Shown: positions 43,757 through 53,752 of the stretch, one piece after another
Layout: each line of letters opens with the position of its first letter
How positions within the stretch are numbered: position 1 is the stretch's first letter
NCBI RefSeq assembly: GCF_963674925.1
Contig: NZ_OY771649.1
Coordinates: 992,001-1,056,000 of the forward strand
Reading direction: 5' to 3'
Origin: an uncultured Draconibacterium sp.
GTDB lineage: Bacteria > Bacteroidota > Bacteroidia > Bacteroidales > Prolixibacteraceae
Length of the DNA stretch: 64,000 nucleotides
Translations under genes and position numbers: made by a program
Notes under the pieces: generated by a model
What the model was told of the DNA's origin: nothing
The model's database searches: none
Seen by the model: the letters and a program-made list of their open reading frames with translations, nothing else

Positions 43757-45232
43757 TTAGATAATCGATTTCATTGATTCCATTGCCTCACGTAATTCGG
43801 CACCGATGATCTCAACATCGTGGTAACGAATTTCGTCGTTAATTTCAATCAACTCTTTGTTATCAACGTGGGCGCTTTTTCCGTCATTGAAATTTTTACC
43901 AATAACATCGGTATCAATTTTTTTCATGAAGTCGGTTAATAAGGGCTTACAAGCATGGTCGAAAAGGTAGCAACCATATTCAGCAGTGTCTGAAATTGTA
44001 CGGTTCATTTCGAACAGTTTTTTACGTGCAATGGTGTTGGCAATAAGCGGAGTTTCGTGCAACGACTCGTAATAAGCCGATTCCTCTTTAATTCCCGATT
44101 CGGTCATTACTTCGAAAGCCAGCTCAACACCCGATTTTACAAAGGCAACCATTAAGGTTCCATTATCGAAATAATCCTGCTCGCTAATTTCAACGTCGCC
44201 AGCCGGAGTTTTCTCGAAAGCAGTTTCGCCGGTAGCAGCACGCCATCCCAACAAGTTTTTATCGTCGTTAGCCCAGTCTTCCATCATAGTCGATGAAAAT
44301 TCTCCGGACATAATATCATCCATGTGTTTTTCAAACAACGGACGCATAATTTCTTTTAGTTCTTCCGAAAGTTTGTAAGCCTCAATTTTTGCCGGATTCG
44401 ACAAACGATCCATCATGTTGGTAATTCCGCCAAGCTTCAATGCTTCGGTGATTGTTTCCCATCCGTACTGAATCAGTTTCGATGCATAACCGGCATCAAT
44501 TCCTTTTTCAATCATTTTATCGAAACACAAAATAGAACCGGTTTGTAATAATCCACAAAGAATGGTTTGCTCGCCCATCAGGTCTGATTTTACCTCGGCA
44601 ACAAACGAAGAAAGCAATACTCCGGCTTTATGACCACCGGTACCAACTGCATAAGCTTTTGCAATTTCCAAACCATCGCCATTCGGATCGTTTTCGCGGT
44701 GAACGGCAATCAATGTAGGCACACCAAATCCACGCAGGTACTCGGCACGAACTTCTGAACCCGGAGATTTTGGAGCCACCATAATTACGGTAATATCGTC
44801 GCGAATCTGCATTCCTTCTTCAACAATATTAAATCCGTGTGAGTAAGCCAGGCAAGCACCTTTTTTCATCAAAGGAACCACCTTGTTTACAACCGGAGTG
44901 TGTTGTTTATCTGGTGTAAGATTCAATACCAAATCAGCCTTAGGCACCAATTCTTCGAAAGTACCTACTTCAAAACCGTTTTCAGTAGCATTTACATATG
45001 ACGCACGTTTTTCGTCGATGGCAGTCTGACGCAAGGCGTAAGCAACATTTAATCCGCTGTCGCGAAGGTTCAATCCCTGGTGCAATCCCTGTGCTCCACA
45101 ACCCAATACTACAATTTGTTTTCCTTTCAGTTTTTCAACTCCGTCTGCAAATTCCGACTCATCCATAAAGTCGCATTTTCCCAACTGGTCTAACTGAAGA
45201 CGAAGTGGCAATGTATTGAAATAATTTTCCAT
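43757..45232 (-). CDS. ilvC: Ketol-acid reductoisomerase, class II
   Basis: 491 aa, the length of class II (plant/enterobacterial) KARI against about 330 for class I. The NADPH-binding segment is IVVLGCGAQGLHQGLNLRDSGL (split here by one line of helix) near residue 36, with basic residues RQTAIDEKRASY after it. Metal ligands lie in the duplicated helical C-terminal domains. It converts acetolactate or acetohydroxybutyrate to the dihydroxy acid in valine/isoleucine synthesis. No other ilv genes adjoin it. Monocistronic, with a strong terminator. Confidence 0.96.
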   Translation of the reverse strand: MENYFNTLPLRLQLDQLGKCDFMDESEFADGVEKLKGKQIVVLGCGAQGLHQGLNLRDSGLNVAYALRQTAIDEKRASYVNATENGFEVGTFEELVPKADLVLNLTPDKQHTPVVNKVVPLMKKGACLAYSHGFNIVEEGMQIRDDITVIMVAPKSPGSEVRAEYLRGFGVPTLIAVHRENDPNGDGLEIAKAYAVGTGGHKAGVLLSSFVAEVKSDLMGEQTILCGLLQTGSILCFDKMIEKGIDAGYASKLIQYGWETITEALKLGGITNMMDRLSNPAKIEAYKLSEELKEIMRPLFEKHMDDIMSGEFSSTMMEDWANDDKNLLGWRAATGETAFEKTPAGDVEISEQDYFDNGTLMVAFVKSGVELAFEVMTESGIKEESAYYESLHETPLIANTIARKKLFEMNRTISDTAEYGCYLFDHACKPLLTDFMKKIDTDVIGKNFNDGKSAHVDNKELIEINDEIRYHDVEIIGAELREAMESMKSII

Positions 45233-45468
45233 GATCTTTTATTTTTTACGATTAATATACTTTTAAGCTGTAATATTCCGTGGTTTGTATCCAAATACAC
45301 AAACCTGAATACAAAGCAACAAAATTTCTGTAAGCCTGAAAATGTAAAATTACATGAATTTTAGGTAATTTTCATGGATTTGCGTTTTAACTCTGTTTTA
45401 AGGATTAAAATTACATCACTAATTTTCAACGGCTTAAACAATGTGAATAATATGCAATTTTACCAGCA

Positions 45469-46350
45469 CTACAGCGATTGCGAACGAAACTTCAATGGAG
45501 ACAGACCTACTTCGCGTTTAAAAAATTTGGCAAAGTAACTCTGATCAGGGAAGTTCATTTTTGCGGCAATTTCCGAAACGCTGAGATTGGTATGTACCAA
45601 CAGGCGTTTGATCTCGATAATTTGTTTCGATTTAATAATCTGCGACGAGGTTTTGCCGGTAAGCTGGTTTACCGTTTGTGTTAAATGATTTGGAGTTAAC
45701 GCCATAATATCGGCATACTGCGCCACCGAAAGGTTCTCGTGAAAATGCTCTTCCAGCAGCTGAAAGAATTTTTTTACCACAATGTGCCCTTTTCCTTTCC
45801 AACGGTTCTCATCGTATGGGTAAAGCGATGCACTTGTTGTTAAAATCAAGTCGAGTACCGATCGTAAAATATCGATGGAATAACCTTCAGGCCTGCGAAT
45901 TTCGTTAACACCTTTTTTAAACAAACTCTCCAGAAAAAGTTTGTCGTTCTCATCCTTTAAAACCAGTGGCGGGTTATCCTGCCGGATGGTAAAAAAGAAA
46001 GGGAACTCGATTAAACGATTTGGATTTCGCTGATTGAGCAAGTAAAAATCAGCGGTGAAAATAAAAATGAAACCATCAATATCGTGCGAGAACTCGATTT
46101 TGTGCGCCTGCCCCGGCGACATAAAAAATATGCAGGGCGGCTCGATATCGTACTTATTTCCGTCGATAACGTGCGAGCCGTTCCCCTTTTGCAGGTACAA
46201 CACCTCAAAAAAATCGTGACGATGTGGGTACTTAACGGCAAAATGCCGGTTGGCATCAAATACTTCTACCTGAAACTGCTGGCTAGCACGTTCTTCCGAA
46301 CTAAAATTGTGCAAGCTGTATACCGGTAAATTTTCAGAACCTGCTTTCAC
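45469..46350 (-). CDS. AraC-family regulator with cupin sensor
   Basis: 293 aa. The start is GTG, because an in-frame TAA lies directly upstream and no other start precedes the domain. An N-terminal cupin (YPHRHDFFEVLYLQKGNGSHVIDG) binds the effector, and the C-terminal double helix-turn-helix (about 190-290; NLSVAQYADIMALTPNHLTQTVNQLTGKT ... FPDQSYFAKFFKREVGLSP) binds DNA. Such regulators usually respond to sugars. The target is unknown; the next gene on the strand, upstream of it, encodes a beta-barrel protein. Confidence 0.9.
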   Translation of the reverse strand: MKAGSENLPVYSLHNFSSEERASQQFQVEVFDANRHFAVKYPHRHDFFEVLYLQKGNGSHVIDGNKYDIEPPCIFFMSPGQAHKIEFSHDIDGFIFIFTADFYLLNQRNPNRLIEFPFFFTIRQDNPPLVLKDENDKLFLESLFKKGVNEIRRPEGYSIDILRSVLDLILTTSASLYPYDENRWKGKGHIVVKKFFQLLEEHFHENLSVAQYADIMALTPNHLTQTVNQLTGKTSSQIIKSKQIIEIKRLLVHTNLSVSEIAAKMNFPDQSYFAKFFKREVGLSPLKFRSQSL

Positions 46351-46379
46351 TTAATTTTATGAGTTTTCCCTGTCTAATT

Positions 46380-47063
46380 CTAATCGTCTAATCTTATCGT
46401 ATAACCAAGCGATAAACGTAATACTCTTGTTTTGGCTTCCTGATTTTCAAGCGGTTTAATATCTGCCAAACCATAATCATACGATACGCACATGTTTAAA
46501 CCGTTTAAAAACAGAAAACCTACTTTTCCGGTAACTCCGTAATCCAGTCTTTTATAATCATGTTCAATGGGATCATTTCCGAATTTAAGCGATTCTGAAT
46601 TACTATTTTCGCCATCAACTCCCGAGGTGTAATCAGCATTACCAAACAGCCCCATTCCTACAAAAGGACCGGCTCCAACATACAACTTATTTCTACTTCT
46701 GAACCGATGCAGATATTTCACATACAACGGAACATCGATAAAGTACAATCTTGTTTTGTTATCGATAATTTGTGTGCCCGTAGGTTTTCTGTGAAAACCT
46801 TTATTTTCAAATATCAAACCGCCTTCAACAGCGAATTCCTGCGATTTATCTTTGTTTAACACATATTCGTATAGCGCGCCAATATTCATTCCGTATAAGG
46901 CTTTATACGAATCTTCGGCTTCGGTTGCTCCCGATCCAAATTTCATATCTGTTGTGGCCATATTTGCACCACCAAAAAATGTAACGGATGGATATTGTGC
47001 CATTGATTGAATTGCAAGCAGCATAAAACCTGCAACGAATAATAAAGAGGTAATTTTTTTCAT
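46380..47063 (-). CDS. Outer-membrane beta-barrel protein (PorT-like)
   Basis: 227 aa with a signal peptide (ending AIQSMAQ). Strands alternate with Gly/Asn turns (VTFFGGANMATTD, LYVGAGPFVGMGLFGN, LRLSLGYTIRL), as in 8-10-stranded outer-membrane beta-barrels of the PorT/OmpA-like group. Function unknown. It ends 29 bases before the AraC regulator on the same strand, so they may be co-transcribed. Confidence 0.8.
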   Translation of the reverse strand: MKKITSLLFVAGFMLLAIQSMAQYPSVTFFGGANMATTDMKFGSGATEAEDSYKALYGMNIGALYEYVLNKDKSQEFAVEGGLIFENKGFHRKPTGTQIIDNKTRLYFIDVPLYVKYLHRFRSRNKLYVGAGPFVGMGLFGNADYTSGVDGENSNSESLKFGNDPIEHDYKRLDYGVTGKVGFLFLNGLNMCVSYDYGLADIKPLENQEAKTRVLRLSLGYTIRLDD

Positions 47064-47182
47064 GGTTCGAAACTTAATAATTGGGTTTATAAATACGAGG
47101 TGAAAGATATAAAATTTTATGGAAAACAGAGAAAAACAAAGCTGGGGAGCTTGTTGGTGGGAGAATCAAACTATATAAAAAC

Positions 47183-47228
47183 AAAAAGCAGCCCTGTGAA
47201 CTGCTTTTGCGGTAACGGCGAGACTCGA
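47183..47228 (-). pseudogene. Degraded tRNA-Asp 3' end plus terminator
   Basis: 46 bases match 56202-56247 at 41 positions: the hairpin terminator and the 3' end of tRNA-Asp up to the T arm, in the same orientation. The similarity stops abruptly after GACTCGA. The D arm, anticodon arm and 5' acceptor strand are absent. Confidence 0.85.
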
Positions 47229-47393
47229 GCAACTACTATTCTCCTGTTCGATGTTGTTTAGTGTTTAATTGGTAAATTCCGGTTTATGCAACAAAAAGAA
47301 ATTCAGTGTATAAACGATATTTATATGCATCAACCCAATATTCCAGAAATATTGTAAGTTTAACTATTGATTATAAACTTAAAAACCTGAATT

Positions 47394-48563
47394 ATGAATT
47401 TTAACCGGAGAAATTTCATACAGCGGTCATTTGCCTCGGCAGCAGGAGTTGCGGCAGCTTCGCTTCTACCATACGACATGTATGGCAATGGACTTCATAG
47501 TACTTCGCACCCCGAAGAAATTTTACTAAAACCGGAAAAGCGTCCGGCTCCTAAAGCTTCTATCAAATTTTCGGTTATAGGCGTTAATCATGGACATATT
47601 TACGGAATGGTTAGTGCTTTGCAGCAAGGAGGTGGCGAGTTGGTTTCGGTTTATGTAAAAGAACCTGATCTGCTAAAACAATTTACCGGGCGTTTTCCAA
47701 AGGTTAAAGTTGCCAAAAACGAGCAGGAGATTCTCGAAGATGAATCAATTCAACTGGTAGCGAGCTCCATAATTCCGGTTGAAAGAGCTCCGCTTGGAAT
47801 TCGGGTGATGAAAGCCGGAAAAGATTATATGTCGGATAAACCCGGGATTACCACTTTCGAACAGTTTAATGAAGTAAAAAAGGTACAAAAAGAAACCGGA
47901 CGAATATACTCCATAATGTATAGTGAGCGACTTGGAAACCCGGCATCGGTTAAGGCCGGAGATCTGGTTCAGGCAGGCGCTATTGGAAAAGTAGTACAAA
48001 CGATAGGGCTCGGCCCACACCGTATGCGTCCGGAAACACGCCCCGACTGGTTCTTTTATCCGGAAAAAGCAGGCGGTATTCTTACCGATATTGGTTCGCA
48101 CCAATGCGACCAGTTTTTATTTTACACCAATTCAAAAGAGGCTGATCTTAATTTTTCACAGATTGCAAATTTTAATACAAACGACTATCCCAACTACCAG
48201 GATTTTGGCGATATGAGTGTTCGCAGCCCGCATGCCACCGGCTATATCCGAATAGACTGGTTTACGCCCGATGCGTTGCCAACCTGGGGAGACGGCCGAA
48301 CTTTTATTCTGGGAACTGATGGATATATTGAAATGCGGAAATATGTGGATATTAACGGACGGGAAGGCGGTAATCATTTATTCCTTGTGAATAAAAAAGA
48401 GATGAAGTATTTCGACTGTTCGCAAGTATATATGCCTTACGGCGAACAATTGGTGAACGATGTGGTTAACCGTACAGAAACTGCCATGACTCAGGCACAT
48501 TGTTTCCTCGCTACTGAGTTGGCATTAGCTGCCCAGAAAATGGCACAACGAATTAATGTCTAA
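47394..48563 (+). CDS. Tat-exported Gfo/Idh/MocA oxidoreductase
   Basis: 389 aa. The Tat signal has the twin arginines in NFNRRNFIQRSF, followed by a hydrophobic AAGVAAASLL stretch. The Rossmann half begins IKFSVIGVNHGH (about 57-68), an unusual glycine motif for the family; the EKP-type catalytic lysine motif is SDKPG (about 150). The C-terminal alpha/beta domain includes GGILTDIGSHQCDQFLF. It should oxidise a sugar or sugar derivative with tightly bound NAD(P), probably in the periplasm. First gene of the carbohydrate block. Confidence 0.88.
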   Translation: MNFNRRNFIQRSFASAAGVAAASLLPYDMYGNGLHSTSHPEEILLKPEKRPAPKASIKFSVIGVNHGHIYGMVSALQQGGGELVSVYVKEPDLLKQFTGRFPKVKVAKNEQEILEDESIQLVASSIIPVERAPLGIRVMKAGKDYMSDKPGITTFEQFNEVKKVQKETGRIYSIMYSERLGNPASVKAGDLVQAGAIGKVVQTIGLGPHRMRPETRPDWFFYPEKAGGILTDIGSHQCDQFLFYTNSKEADLNFSQIANFNTNDYPNYQDFGDMSVRSPHATGYIRIDWFTPDALPTWGDGRTFILGTDGYIEMRKYVDINGREGGNHLFLVNKKEMKYFDCSQVYMPYGEQLVNDVVNRTETAMTQAHCFLATELALAAQKMAQRINV

Positions 48564-48637
48564 CACTTTACACAGTATCGGTTTTTATAAATAAAGCAGA
48601 CATTCATAAAATTCAGAGACTTTAATAAGAATACATT

Positions 48638-48672
48638 TAAGGCCATTTCAGCATCTTTTTGAAATGGCCTTA
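48638..48672 (+). terminator. Hairpin after the first Gfo/Idh gene
   Basis: TAAGGCCATTTCA (48638-48650) and TGAAATGGCCTTA (48660-48672) form a perfect 13-bp stem. The following T tract is weak. Confidence 0.65.
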
Positions 48673-48779
48673 GCTTTTAAGCCAAGCCGGAGGAAGTATA
48701 AAAAACAGGAACTCTCAGCCTTTTGCCTTAAAGTACTTTGTGGCTAGATATTTCACATAAGAGGATACAGGAGCTAAGG

Positions 48780-49649
48780 CTATTTCCGTTGAAATTCTTC
48801 AAAATACAATGTGGGCGTATATCCCGTATTCTTTTTAAATGTTCGGTTAAAATTCGACAAATTATTAAATCCGCATTCAAAACAAATTTGCGAAACCGTC
48901 ATTTTCCCTTCTAAAAGTAAACGGCAGGCATATCCAATACGTATTTCGTTAATAAATTCAGTCAGTGATTTTCCTGAGTTCTCTTTAAAATACCGGCAAA
49001 AAGCTGATGGATGCATATGCGCCACAGCTGCCACATCTTTTAATTCTATTTTTTTCAGATAGTTCGCATTCAGGTAATGCATAACTTTGGTTAAACGGTC
49101 GTTTGTAAAATTGTGACCCTTCAACTGATAATACTGCCCTCCAAGTAATCGATACTCTTTCGTTTTTGCCATTAACTGCAACAACTGGAGCATGTATGAA
49201 AGTCGATCGAATCCGTCAGAATGCGCTACCTTCATCACTTTCTTCCGGGCCTTATCAGCAAACTTTTTTGAAAAACAAACTCCCCTTTCCGATCGTTTTA
49301 ATAATTCCTTTATCCTGTTAAATTCGGGATAATCTGATAGAGCCCCTCTAAAAAAGTCATTAGGAAATTGCAAAACAATATACTTAACCAGATTTTTAGT
49401 ATTTCGCCTATTATTCGTTACTTCGTTTTTCCAGAAATGAGGTAAATTACTGGCCATCAAAACAAAATCACCGGCCGAAAATTCTTCAATACTATCGGCT
49501 ACAAAACGTGTCCCTAATCCTTCCAGCACATAAACAATTTCGTACTCGGAATGAAAATGCCAGGGATAGGTAAAACTCTCCTTTTCCTGAACTTTCACTT
49601 TAACAACTGATTTCCCGGGAAAATCAATTTGTTCGTGCATCAATTTCAT
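48780..49649 (-). CDS. AraC-family regulator with cupin sensor
   Basis: 289 aa from the ATG (an in-frame TTG two codons upstream is less likely). The cupin part is FTYPWHFHSEYEIVYVLEGLGTRFVAD and the HTH pair is about 185-285 (ELKDVAAVAHMHPSAFCRYFKENSGKSL ... FNNLSNFNRTFKKNTGYTP). It is transcribed away from the DUF6807-Gfo/Idh-ThuA-DUF2264 genes and lies within their block, so it is their most likely regulator. Confidence 0.9.
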   Translation of the reverse strand: MKLMHEQIDFPGKSVVKVKVQEKESFTYPWHFHSEYEIVYVLEGLGTRFVADSIEEFSAGDFVLMASNLPHFWKNEVTNNRRNTKNLVKYIVLQFPNDFFRGALSDYPEFNRIKELLKRSERGVCFSKKFADKARKKVMKVAHSDGFDRLSYMLQLLQLMAKTKEYRLLGGQYYQLKGHNFTNDRLTKVMHYLNANYLKKIELKDVAAVAHMHPSAFCRYFKENSGKSLTEFINEIRIGYACRLLLEGKMTVSQICFECGFNNLSNFNRTFKKNTGYTPTLYFEEFQRK

Positions 49650-49894
49650 AGTCAAGTGTTTTCGTTCAGTTCAAAAATACAAAACTGCAAAACAAATACA
49701 AATACTTGCAAATTTTGTACTATACCGGGATTACTAATTTCTATAAATTTACACTACTAACTAAGTACCTAATTTATGAACGATCAACGATGTAACCTAA
49801 AGTTACGAACCTGCAATAAAGATGATCTGTCCCCCGACTAGTCTTATTCTCCTGTTCATATAATCAATCTTTTATTTAACGCTAACTAACTACA

Positions 49895-51136
49895 ATGAAA
49901 ACAGTATTATCAATTGCACTTATCTTAATAACTCAAACATTGTTTGCCCAGCAAATTGCTAAATTTAGTATCAAGTTTTCAGAAGACCGTATAAATACTC
50001 CCGTATCTGTTTCGTTAGACGCTATAAACTATAACACCGATTACAACGCCCTTGTACTTTATGAAATTAAAGGCAACGAAGAAATTGTCCTGCCCAGCCA
50101 GCTTGAAACAGGCCACTCGGCACGCCTTTGGTTTTTGCTTAAAGGAGAAACAGCAAAGGGAACAGTGCGCGATTTTATAGTAAAAGCAGAAGAAAACCCA
50201 CTAACGGAAAATGCGCATATTACGCTTAAAAAAGATCATCGGGATTTGGCCCTCCAATTGGGCGAGCATGCGATTCTGAAATACAGGCATGCCGTTACTT
50301 TTCCGCCTGAAGGAGTTGATCCGCTATATAAGCGTTCGGGCTATATTCATCCCTTAAGCTCGCCGGGAGGAAAGGTCCTTACACGTATTCAGGCACCCGA
50401 CCACTACCATCATTACGGCATTTGGGGGCCATGGACCAAAACACATATCGATGACAGGGCCGTTGATTTTTGGAACTTAAAAGGCGGACAGGGAACCGTT
50501 AAGTTTGCGGGATTTTTATCGGAAGCCGAAGGTGCGGTTTACAGCGGATTTGAGGCATTACAACAACATATCGATTTTGGGGCGCCTGGTGAAGACCAGA
50601 TTGCCATGAATGAAATTCTGGATGTGCGCGCCTGGAACCTGGGCAACGATGTTTGGATGGTAGATTACACCACCTCTTTGAATAGTCCGCTAAAAAACGG
50701 AATTATGCTGAATGCCTATCGCTACGGTGGAGGTATTGGTTTTCGCGCAACAGAAACCTGGCACAAAGACAATTGCACCGTACTTACTTCTGATGGAAAA
50801 TCAAGAGTTGATGCCGACGGCTCGTATGCGCGCTGGTGCCTGGTTGAAGGCGAATCGGATGTGAAGGAAGGGCGCTCAGGAATACTTTTTATGAGTCACC
50901 CTTCAAACCGGATGCACCCCGAACCAATGCGTGTTTGGCCACTTAATTCAAATGGCGGACGTGGCGATATGTATTTCGAGTTTGTTCCGATACGACACGA
51001 TGACTGGCAACTTAATCCTAAACAAACTTATACTTTAAAATATCGTATGATAATTTTTGACGGTGAACTTGACGCCGAAACAGCAGAGAAATACTGGAAT
51101 AGTTTTGCCAGTATTCCAAAAGCCGAATTGAACTAA
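49895..51136 (+). CDS. Exported DUF6807 (PmoA-like) protein
   Basis: 413 aa with a signal peptide (ending TLFAQ). The conserved block HYHHYGIWGPWTKTHID (about 168-185) with HPLSSPGG before it, and NAYRYGGGIGFRATETW later, is typical of the DUF6807 family, formerly labelled methane oxygenase PmoA in Bacteroidota without evidence for that activity. The histidine cluster suggests metal or sugar binding. Members often sit next to Gfo/Idh oxidoreductases, as here (32-base gap to the next gene), pointing to carbohydrate processing outside the cytoplasm. Confidence 0.82.
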   Translation: MKTVLSIALILITQTLFAQQIAKFSIKFSEDRINTPVSVSLDAINYNTDYNALVLYEIKGNEEIVLPSQLETGHSARLWFLLKGETAKGTVRDFIVKAEENPLTENAHITLKKDHRDLALQLGEHAILKYRHAVTFPPEGVDPLYKRSGYIHPLSSPGGKVLTRIQAPDHYHHYGIWGPWTKTHIDDRAVDFWNLKGGQGTVKFAGFLSEAEGAVYSGFEALQQHIDFGAPGEDQIAMNEILDVRAWNLGNDVWMVDYTTSLNSPLKNGIMLNAYRYGGGIGFRATETWHKDNCTVLTSDGKSRVDADGSYARWCLVEGESDVKEGRSGILFMSHPSNRMHPEPMRVWPLNSNGGRGDMYFEFVPIRHDDWQLNPKQTYTLKYRMIIFDGELDAETAEKYWNSFASIPKAELN

Positions 51137-51167
51137 AACTATAATACATAACCAGTAAAACTTAAAT

Positions 51168-52541
51168 ATGAAAAGAAGAAATTTTTTAAGAAATGCAGCC
51201 GCCACAACTGCCGGAGCGATGGTACTACCTACAATTGTCCCTTCATCAGTTTTTGGCGCATCGGCACCTAGTAACAAAATAAATATTGGCCAGATTGGTT
51301 GCGGACGTATAGCGCGCGGCCATGATTTGCCCGGAACGATGCAGCACGACATTGCGCGAATTATAGCAGTGTCGGATTTAGACAGCAACCGAATGAAAGA
51401 CGGTAAAAAACTGGTAGAAGATTATTACAAAAATAAAACGGGCAGTTCCAATCCGCTTGATGTAAAAATGTATGCCGACTACAAAGACATGCTTGTCAAT
51501 AAAGATATTGATGCGGTAATTATCAGTACACCCGATCATTGGCACTCGCAGCCGGCCATTGAAGCCGCGTTAGCCGGAAAAGATATTTACCTGCAAAAAC
51601 CTACTTCGTTAACCATTGCCGAAGGTCGTTTATTAAGCGATATTGTTAATCGCCAGGGAATCATTTTGCAGATGGGAACACAGCAACGATCGTCATCGCA
51701 ATTCCGCAGGGCAGCAGAACTGGTGCGCAATGGCAGAATTGGGAAAATTCATACGGTAAAAATTGGCTTGCCGGGCGATCCGTCAGGACCTGTTTTTGAA
51801 TCCGGTCCTGTTCCTTCAAATCTGAATTTTGATATGTGGCTGGGGTCAACCCCTGAAGTAGAATACAAAGAAGATCTTGTTCATCCGCAAAAAGGTTACG
51901 GACGTCCGGGATGGTTGCGCCACGAAAACTATGGTGCCGGAATGATTACCGGATGGGGTCAGCATCACTACGACAGTGCGGCCTGGGGAATGGATACCGA
52001 ACATACCGGACCAATTTCAGTTGAAGCGGTAGCGCAATTCCCGAAATCGGGCGACTGGAATGTACACGGCGATTTTATGGTAAAACAGGAGTATGAAAAT
52101 GGAATTACCGTTTATACTAGCGGCGGTTTCCCAAACGGAATTCGTTACGAAGGAGAAGACGGGTGGATTTTTGTTACCCGTGGAGCATATCGTGCAACAG
52201 CCTCCGATCCAATTCCTGAAGGATCAACAAAAGCACTGGATGCAAGCAGCGAAGACATTTTACGTTCGCAAATTGGCGACGACGAAATAAAACTTTACGT
52301 AAGTGAAGAACAACACGGAAACTGGCTGGATTGTATACAATCAAGAAAAGATCCAATCTCGCCGGCAGAAATTGGTCACCGGGCATGTTCTGTATGTTTG
52401 GTTAGCCACATTGCTATGAAAATTCCAGGCATTCTCGAATGGGATCCGGTAAGCGAGCGTTTTAAAAACAACGATCTGGCCAACTCCATGCTGAGTCGCC
52501 CACAGCGTTATCCATACGGAACTGATTACGTTGAGCGATAA
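51168..52541 (+). CDS. Tat-exported Gfo/Idh/MocA oxidoreductase
   Basis: 457 aa. Tat signal MKRRNFLRNAAATTAGAMVL; Rossmann motif INIGQIGCGRIARGHD (about 38-53); the EKP-type motif reads LQKPTS (about 145); the C-terminal domain has GAGMITGWGQHHYDSAAWGMD. It probably oxidises a sugar residue using NAD(P) carried through the Tat system. Same operon as the DUF6807 gene; a hairpin separates it from the ThuA gene. Confidence 0.9.
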   Translation: MKRRNFLRNAAATTAGAMVLPTIVPSSVFGASAPSNKINIGQIGCGRIARGHDLPGTMQHDIARIIAVSDLDSNRMKDGKKLVEDYYKNKTGSSNPLDVKMYADYKDMLVNKDIDAVIISTPDHWHSQPAIEAALAGKDIYLQKPTSLTIAEGRLLSDIVNRQGIILQMGTQQRSSSQFRRAAELVRNGRIGKIHTVKIGLPGDPSGPVFESGPVPSNLNFDMWLGSTPEVEYKEDLVHPQKGYGRPGWLRHENYGAGMITGWGQHHYDSAAWGMDTEHTGPISVEAVAQFPKSGDWNVHGDFMVKQEYENGITVYTSGGFPNGIRYEGEDGWIFVTRGAYRATASDPIPEGSTKALDASSEDILRSQIGDDEIKLYVSEEQHGNWLDCIQSRKDPISPAEIGHRACSVCLVSHIAMKIPGILEWDPVSERFKNNDLANSMLSRPQRYPYGTDYVER

Positions 52542-52577
52542 CAAATAGCAATAAAAGTTGCTACATAAATAAGTGAT

Positions 52578-52606
52578 TACCCCGACTTTAGGTTGGGGTA
52601 TTTTCT
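52578..52606 (+). terminator. Hairpin between Gfo/Idh and ThuA genes
   Basis: TACCCCGAC (52578-52586) pairs with GTTGGGGTA (52592-52600), followed by TTTTCT. Leaky or full termination cannot be told from sequence. Confidence 0.6.
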
Positions 52607-52649
52607 AAAATCAGTTTCACCAAAAAAAGTTCAAAAATTTAAAACCAAC

Positions 52650-53576
52650 ATGAAAAATATACTTGTACTTTTTACGCTGTTAGCTACAGTTGTTAGCGTT
52701 AATGCGCAGGAAAAACAATTTGAATGCACTCCTGAATGGGTTCAAAAAATCGAGAAAATTGCACCTTCGAAAGCGGAAATACAGCCTGCAAAACTTCAAA
52801 AAGTGTTGATATTTGATCGTTTTACAGGCTTCGACCATTGGGTAATTCCACACACCACACAAGTAATTAAAGTGCTGGGCGAAAAAACAGGCGCCTACCA
52901 GGTAAGAATCACCAAAGACGTATTCTGTTTAGAGAAAAACAACCTTAAAAATTATGATGCGGTGGTTTTAAACAGTACTTGTTCTATTGGCCCCCGACGT
53001 AATTTAATTCTGGATTGTTTGGATATTGATACAAGCATGGGCGAAGAAGAAAAGAAAACAAAAGCAGCCGAGCTGGAAGCCAATTTAATTGAATACGTAA
53101 AAAATGGTGGCGGTTTAGTTGTTACACACGGGGCCATAGTAATGCAAAACAATTCGATGCCTTTTAGCGAAATGGTGGGTGGCAGTTTTGATTATCACCC
53201 GCCTCAACAGGAAGTTACATTAGAGCTCGCCGAGCCCGACCACCCGTTAACAAAAGCCTTTAATGGGAAAAGTTTTGTCCATATCGACGAGCCCTATTTA
53301 TTTAATAAGGCATACGAAAAGAAAAACTTCAGACCACTACTGTATATGGATACTGATAAACTTAAAGGAAAGAGAAAACCGATTGAGGAAAATATACGCT
53401 ATGTGGCCTGGATAAAAAAGCATGGAAAAGGACGCGTATTTTATGTTTCGCCTTCGCACAATGCTCAAAGTTTTGAGCAGGAAAGTTTGTTAAAATTTTA
53501 TCTGGACGGTATACAATATGCTATTGGAGATTTAAAGTGTGATGATTCTCCAATGGATTCAAAAACAAATCTTTAG
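52650..53576 (+). CDS. ThuA-domain protein, exported
   Basis: 308 aa from the ATG giving MKNILVLFTLLATVVSVNAQ, a signal peptide; a longer frame from 52593 would run through the preceding hairpin. The glutamine-amidotransferase-like ThuA fold is seen in VLIFDRFTGFDHWVIPHTTQ, NYDAVVLNSTC, VKNGGGLVVTHGAIV and GRVFYVSPSHN. ThuA acts with the Gfo/Idh enzyme ThuB in disaccharide use in rhizobia, matching the oxidoreductase just upstream. Confidence 0.87.
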   Translation: MKNILVLFTLLATVVSVNAQEKQFECTPEWVQKIEKIAPSKAEIQPAKLQKVLIFDRFTGFDHWVIPHTTQVIKVLGEKTGAYQVRITKDVFCLEKNNLKNYDAVVLNSTCSIGPRRNLILDCLDIDTSMGEEEKKTKAAELEANLIEYVKNGGGLVVTHGAIVMQNNSMPFSEMVGGSFDYHPPQQEVTLELAEPDHPLTKAFNGKSFVHIDEPYLFNKAYEKKNFRPLLYMDTDKLKGKRKPIEENIRYVAWIKKHGKGRVFYVSPSHNAQSFEQESLLKFYLDGIQYAIGDLKCDDSPMDSKTNL

Positions 53577-53752
53577 AATACGAATTAAATTCTTTAAAAT
53601 AAGTAGCAATAAATACCTCCCCAATAGTACTGTAAAACTATTGCAAGCCGTAAGGACAACATATCATCGACATTAAGATGAAATGCAAATCAATAAATTA
53701 AAACATAAATGCTCAGCATTTTGAACCTTTTTTCAACTTAACAACATTTGTT

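Noticed and set aside
47237..49860. Shared TATTCTCCTGTTC at 47237 and 49848
   Set aside because: Thirteen bases with no further similarity around them; could be chance in AT-rich gaps.
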